From Clostridia bacterium (GTDB lineage Bacteria; Bacillota_A; Clostridia; Oscillospirales; CAG-272), in contig JAFTLD010000025.1 of the NCBI GenBank assembly GCA_017452945.1, positions 1-7,419 of the forward strand: a DNA stretch of 7,419 nucleotides. The letters are read 5' to 3'. This document shows positions 5,523-7,419 of this stretch, one piece after another. The position numbers and the translations under genes were made by a program. The number at the start of each line of letters is the position of its first letter. Position 1 is the stretch's first letter. The notes under the pieces were generated by a model. It worked only from the letters and a program-made list of their open reading frames with translations, was not told the origin of the DNA and made no database searches.

Positions 5523-5939
5523 ATGAAAAAACGCAACAAACTCACGGCAAAAGAAAAACGCGAATACCTGACGCTCGCTCTGCTTGCCCTTGCGGGCGCG
5601 GGGCTGTCCGTACTGTTCATCCTGCAATATAGCCTCATGAGCAACACGGCCTTGACCATTCTCTCATCCATCCTTTCCTTTGCCTACATGGCAGGCAGCA
5701 TGCTCTTGCTTGGCAAGACGGGTACACCTCCCGTCAAAAATTGGAAAACAGCCATTCTCTTTCCCCTTTCCTATACCGTGATCGTATTTTTAATCTTGCT
5801 GTTTCTTATGCAAAAGCAGATCCCCGAAAATCCCATGCGCATTTTGGATTGCCTTATGTGGAGCATTTACTCCATGCCGTCTTTTATCATTGTGATTGCA
5901 CTGATCGTGCTCGTGCTCGCGGCGATGGCCTATGCGTGA
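5523..5939 (+). CDS. Small four-helix integral membrane protein of unknown function
   Basis: 138 residues, not recognised as a named family. A basic N-terminus (MKKRNKLTAKEKREY) precedes four hydrophobic segments at about 15-36, 43-64, 76-96 and 109-136; the last contains LDCLMWSIYSMPSFIIVIALIVLVLAAMA and reaches almost to the C-terminus. Loops are short (KTGTPPVKNWK at 65-75, QKQIPENPMR at 97-106). The basic start suggests the N-terminus is cytoplasmic. The frame is open back to 5409, but the promoter evidence places the start at the ATG pair 5520/5523; GAGGAG at 5511-5516 gives a 6-nt spacing to 5523 and only 3 nt to 5520. It is monocistronic, with a strong terminator four bases after its stop. 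No catalytic or transport motif is visible. Confidence 0.7.
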   Translation: MKKRNKLTAKEKREYLTLALLALAGAGLSVLFILQYSLMSNTALTILSSILSFAYMAGSMLLLGKTGTPPVKNWKTAILFPLSYTVIVFLILLFLMQKQIPENPMRILDCLMWSIYSMPSFIIVIALIVLVLAAMAYA

Positions 5940-5942
5940 TAA

Positions 5943-5983
5943 AAACAAAAGCTATCTCCAACGGTTTGAGATAGCTTTTGTTT
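5943..5983. terminator. Bidirectional terminator between convergent genes
   Basis: AAACAAAAGCTATCTC (5943-5958) pairs perfectly with GAGATAGCTTTTGTTT (5968-5983), a 16-bp stem with a 9-nt loop. The arms end in U-rich runs in both directions (TTTTGTTTATTC on plus, TTTTGTTTTTATC on minus), so it ends both the 138-aa gene and the convergent small-membrane-peptide operon. Confidence 0.9.
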
Positions 5984-5993
5984 ATTCAAAAAA

Positions 5994-6188
5994 TCAATTA
6001 TTCTTTTTTGCTTTTTTGACATCAATGATCCAGCAGACGATATTGGTGATGAGCGAAAGGACATTGACTGCTAAAAATACGATAATCAGCGGTGAGGTTT
6101 GCTGCATAAGTGAGGTGACAGACCAAAAGGTTGCACCAAGTGAGGTGATCAGGCAAACGATCCAGAAAAAGGTCATGTTCTCTTTCAT
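5994..6188 (-). CDS. 64-aa two-helix membrane peptide, unknown function
   Basis: Not recognised as a named family. MKENMTFFW leads into a first hydrophobic helix (about 7-27), a short polar turn (MQQTSP, 28-33), a second helix (about 34-55) and a Lys/Asn-rich end (DVKKAKKNN). A hairpin topology with both ends inside the cell fits the charges. It has a strong Shine-Dalgarno (AAAGGAGG, 7 nt before the ATG) that begins inside the stop codon of the 32-aa peptide gene, so the two are translationally coupled. It is the last gene of its operon; the terminator is 11 nt past the stop. Good translation signals support expression despite the small size. Confidence 0.65.
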   Translation of the reverse strand: MKENMTFFWIVCLITSLGATFWSVTSLMQQTSPLIIVFLAVNVLSLITNIVCWIIDVKKAKKNN

Positions 6189-6201
6189 GTCTTGACCTCC
6201 T

Positions 6202-6300
6202 TTAGCCCAAAAAGCGCATCAGCATCATAATGGTGACCGTAATGATGGATGCAAGCGTGGCAAACATGGCGACAAACACGTGAATATTCTCTTTTTTCAT
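6202..6300 (-). CDS. 32-aa single-helix membrane peptide, unknown function
   Basis: MKKENIHV, then a hydrophobic stretch from about residue 8 to 30 (FVAMFATLASIITVTIMML) and a MRFLG end. An excellent ribosome site (AAAGGAGG, 5 nt before the ATG) is what raises this from random ORF to gene. Its stop codon TAA merges into the Shine-Dalgarno of the next gene (TAAAGGAGG). The upstream 140-aa gene ends 31 nt before its start, and no separate promoter is obvious in that gap. Size and composition fit either a small regulatory or structural membrane peptide or a type I toxin-like peptide; no antisense promoter is visible opposite it, which argues weakly against a toxin. Confidence 0.65.
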   Translation of the reverse strand: MKKENIHVFVAMFATLASIITVTIMMLMRFLG

Positions 6301-6331
6301 GTGATCCTCCTTTGTGAAGACAGATAAAAAA

Positions 6332-6754
6332 TCATTCCCAAACGTACTCTATTTGTGCGGGGTAGATAATAATCCGCCCACCCCACGATCTCCTCTTTTC
6401 AAAGAGCGTGAAATGCAACGTCATCGCATCAAAGGAATCGATCGAATATTTGAACATGACCAAATCCTGATTTTCCAATGGAGCAATGGTATCATAAAAG
6501 TCTTTTTCTTTTCTTCCGTGCTTCAATTCTAAATCCAGGCACTCACAGCCCAAAAATTTGATCGTCAACTTCTTGAAATCACCAAACCACGGCACATCCG
6601 ACGAGGTCGCAGAGCCGCAGTATTGCTCCAAATGGTCAAAGGTCAGCGTAAGGATGCTATTTTCATATACAGCGACAAAGGAGCAATCATGCATGGAATC
6701 GGCATGCTCAAATATCTCTCCCTTGTTCTTGATGGAAAACGTTTGTACCTTCAT
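6332..6754 (-). CDS. Hypothetical 140-aa cytoplasmic protein
   Basis: No family recognised with confidence. No signal peptide or membrane helix. The sequence looks beta-rich, with alternating hydrophobic strands (FVAVYENSILTLTFDHL at 26-42, KKLTIKFLGCECLDLEL at 61-77, MTLHFTLFEK at 111-120, GRIIIYPAQIEYVWE at 126-140) and an MHDCSF start to the core (21-26). The 'HD...' turn followed by strands recalls small single-domain proteins annotated as immunity or DUF proteins in Bacillota, but that is only a resemblance. The coding sequence is visibly more AT-rich than the prfC-ydj block. ATG at 6754 has AAAGGG 7 nt upstream and a clear promoter at 6788-6816. First gene of an apparent three-gene operon with the 32-aa and 64-aa membrane peptides. 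Confidence 0.7.
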   Translation of the reverse strand: MKVQTFSIKNKGEIFEHADSMHDCSFVAVYENSILTLTFDHLEQYCGSATSSDVPWFGDFKKLTIKFLGCECLDLELKHGRKEKDFYDTIAPLENQDLVMFKYSIDSFDAMTLHFTLFEKRRSWGGRIIIYPAQIEYVWE

Positions 6755-6787
6755 ATCCTCGCCCTTTCCATGACTGTGTCTGTATCA

Positions 6788-6816
6788 ATTATAGCATATG
6801 AACGATGAGAAATCAA
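6788..6816 (-). promoter_or_regulatory. Promoter of the 140-aa / small membrane peptide operon
   Basis: Minus strand: -35 TTGATT (6816-6811), 17-nt spacer ending TGC, -10 TATAAT (6793-6788). Third extended -10 (TGC-TATAAT) promoter in the window. It stands back to back with the tRNA promoter, 41 nt apart. Confidence 0.75.
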
Positions 6817-6857
6817 GAAAATAAGCAAAGTTTTCATAAAATTCATAAGAAAAAGGC

Positions 6858-6886
6858 TTGACAAACCGAAACAAAAGAGGTATAAT
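6858..6886 (+). promoter_or_regulatory. Promoter of tRNA-Ser
   Basis: Perfect TTGACA (6858-6863), 17-nt spacer, perfect TATAAT (6881-6886). Start near 6893. The predicted leader begins with TGCGAG (6893-6898), which can pair with CTCGCA (6913-6918), a small 5' hairpin just before the mature tRNA that RNase P would remove. Confidence 0.88.
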
Positions 6887-6923
6887 ATTGCCTGCGAGTT
6901 ATGCAATGGCCCCTCGCAAGTAT

Positions 6924-7014
6924 GGAGATGTACTCAAGTGGCCGAAGAGGCGCCCCTGCTAAGGGTGTAGGCCGGGTAACCGGCGCGAGAGTTCAAATCT
7001 CTCCATCTCCGCCA
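6924..7014 (+). tRNA. tRNA-Ser (anticodon GCU), CCA encoded
   Basis: Class II cloverleaf. Acceptor GGAGATG (6924-6930) pairs with CATCTCC (7004-7010), discriminator G 7011, then encoded CCA. The anticodon stem CGCCC (6951-6955)/GGGTG (6963-6967) closes the loop CTGCTAA with anticodon GCT at 6958-6960, reading AGC and AGU serine codons. The long variable arm GCCGG-GTAA-CCGGC (6971-6984) is typical of tRNA-Ser. T arm GAGAG/CTCTC (6987-6991, 6999-7003) with loop TTCAAAT. Monocistronic: own promoter upstream and a terminator stem that begins at the CCA end. Confidence 0.97.
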
Positions 7015-7050
7015 AAAAATTCGACAAGTTTCGACTTGTCGAATTTTTTT
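7014..7050 (+). terminator. Terminator of tRNA-Ser
   Basis: ATTCGACAAGT (7019-7029) pairs perfectly with ACTTGTCGAAT (7034-7044) around a TTCG tetraloop. The stem extends by A-T pairs into AAAAA on the left and TTTTTTT (7044-7050) on the right. Very strong, and symmetrical enough to act in both directions. Confidence 0.95.
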
Positions 7051-7052
7051 AT

Positions 7053-7209
7053 CCAAGCCGCAGGCTTGGTATATCATCGCCGCACAACGTGCGGTGTATA
7101 TCATCAGCCCCTCCGGGGCTGTATCTCATCACGCGCCAGCGTGTATCTTCCTGCGGCTTGATGATATGCAATTCCTTGCGGAATTGATGATATACACGGC
7201 TCTGCCGTG
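7053..7209. repeat. Array of short hairpins with conserved inverted linkers
   Basis: Seven units in about 157 bp. H1 CCAAGCC/GGCTTGG (7053-7069, loop GCA); H2 CCGCAC/GTGCGG (7080-7094, loop AAC); H3 AGCCCC/GGGGCT (7106-7120, loop TCC); H4 CACGC/GCGTG (7130-7143, loop GCCA); a half unit CCTGCGGCTTG (7150-7160); H6 CAATTCC/GGAATTG (7169-7186, loop TTGC); H7 CACGGC/GCCGTG (7195-7209, loop TCT). Linkers are TATATCATC (7070-7078), GTATATCATC (7096-7105) and GTATCTCATC (7121-7130) on the left, and the inverse GATGATATGC (7160-7169) and GATGATATAC (7186-7195) on the right. Stems differ in sequence but are all perfectly paired; linkers are conserved. No protein is encoded. The function is unknown; likely a dispersed repeat type of this lineage. 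Confidence 0.8.
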
Positions 7210-7320
7210 ATCAGAACGCGACAGTTCAAACCCAAACGAAATAACGGAAAAATATCTTATTTATCGTCCATTCACAACAAAAAAGAACCTACCGCGGTGG
7301 GCAATGTCATTAAGTTAAGA
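7210..7320. other. Gene-free stretch after the hairpin array
   Basis: No ORF with a ribosome site, no promoter and no RNA gene is seen on either strand. One imperfect dyad, CCTAC-CGCG-GTGGG (7288-7301, one G-T pair), is present. The sequence between 7220 and 7290 is A-rich and unstructured. Confidence 0.5.
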
Positions 7321-7322
7321 AA

Positions 7323-7358
7323 AGAACCAAGTTCAGAAATGGACTTGGCTCTTTTTTT
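7323..7358 (+). terminator. Intrinsic terminator near the right edge
   Basis: CCAAGTTC (7327-7334) pairs with GGACTTGG (7341-7348, one T-G pair) around AGAAAT, followed by CTCTTTTTTT. No gene that it would serve on the plus strand lies between it and the tRNA terminator. It may stop read-through from the tRNA or be the remnant of a lost transcript. On the minus strand the following TTCTTTTCTT is also U-rich, so it may end a gene lying beyond the window. Confidence 0.75.
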
Positions 7359-7419
7359 GCAAAAAAGTTAAAGAAATTTTGAAAAAGGGGTTGACAAAAA
7401 AAGCAAAAGTGTGCGGTCG

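Noticed and set aside
6901..7161. Plus-strand frame through the tRNA and hairpin array
   Set aside because: It reads through a certain tRNA and its terminator; coding is impossible in that context.
7053..7209. CRISPR array
   Set aside because: The constant parts are only about 10 nt, the variable parts are palindromes of 13-18 nt, orientation flips in the middle, and no cas genes are present.
7219..7238. tRNA T-arm-like phrase CGACAGTTCAAACCC as a second tRNA or att site
   Set aside because: No acceptor, anticodon or D arm can be built around it, and it does not repeat the 3' end of the tRNA-Ser.
7288..7320. Insertion-sequence end (dyad CCTAC/GTGGG and following GCAATGTCATTAAGTTAAG)
   Set aside because: It has a faintly IS-like look, but there is no transposase, no matching inverted repeat and no target duplication in the window.
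7391..7419. TTGACA at 7391-7396 as a promoter -35 box at the right edge
   Set aside because: The bases 17 nt downstream (CGGTCG) are not a -10 box and the window ends there; could be real only with an unusual spacing outside the window.

Overview
The window looks like a chromosomal segment from a Gram-positive anaerobe of the class Clostridia (Bacillota), plausibly a gut Oscillospirales or Lachnospirales member. The signs are strong AGGAGG-type ribosome sites, TTGACA-17-TATAAT promoters, a tRNA with an encoded CCA end, a B. subtilis ydjGHI-like gene set and intergenic palindromes. The lineage is inferred from style and content; no marker in the window fixes a genus.

Layout. 1-311 holds no convincing gene: a hairpin-rich edge and a terminator. 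312-5120 is a minus-strand block read right to left: prfC (release factor 3), an SPFH protein with three C-terminal zinc ribbons (YdjI-like), a membrane-anchored double zinc-ribbon protein (YdjG-like) and a secreted or membrane TPM-domain protein (YdjH-like). The last three are packed with a 7-nt gap and an ATGA overlap and form one membrane-stress-type module. Their usual partner PspA is absent from the window. A good promoter lies in front of prfC, and a palindromic repeat sits between prfC and the SPFH gene.

5254-5510 is a compact regulatory knot. It holds a minus-strand terminator, a consensus plus-strand promoter, a short RNA of about 88 nt with a GNRA hairpin and a terminator, and, convergent to it, the start-less 3' end of what looks like a type I toxin peptide. 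This resembles a decayed type I toxin-antitoxin locus. Two overlapping promoters then drive a 138-aa four-helix membrane protein (5523-5939). A bidirectional terminator separates it from a minus-strand operon of an unknown 140-aa protein followed by a 32-aa and a 64-aa membrane peptide.

6858-7050 is a self-contained tRNA-Ser(GCU) unit with consensus promoter, leader hairpin, tRNA and strong terminator. Directly after it, 7053-7209 is an array of short hairpins whose stems all differ while the roughly 10-nt linkers between them are conserved (GTATATCATC, inverting to GATGATATAC halfway). This is the most unusual structure in the window. The remaining right edge has a further terminator but no gene that I can support.
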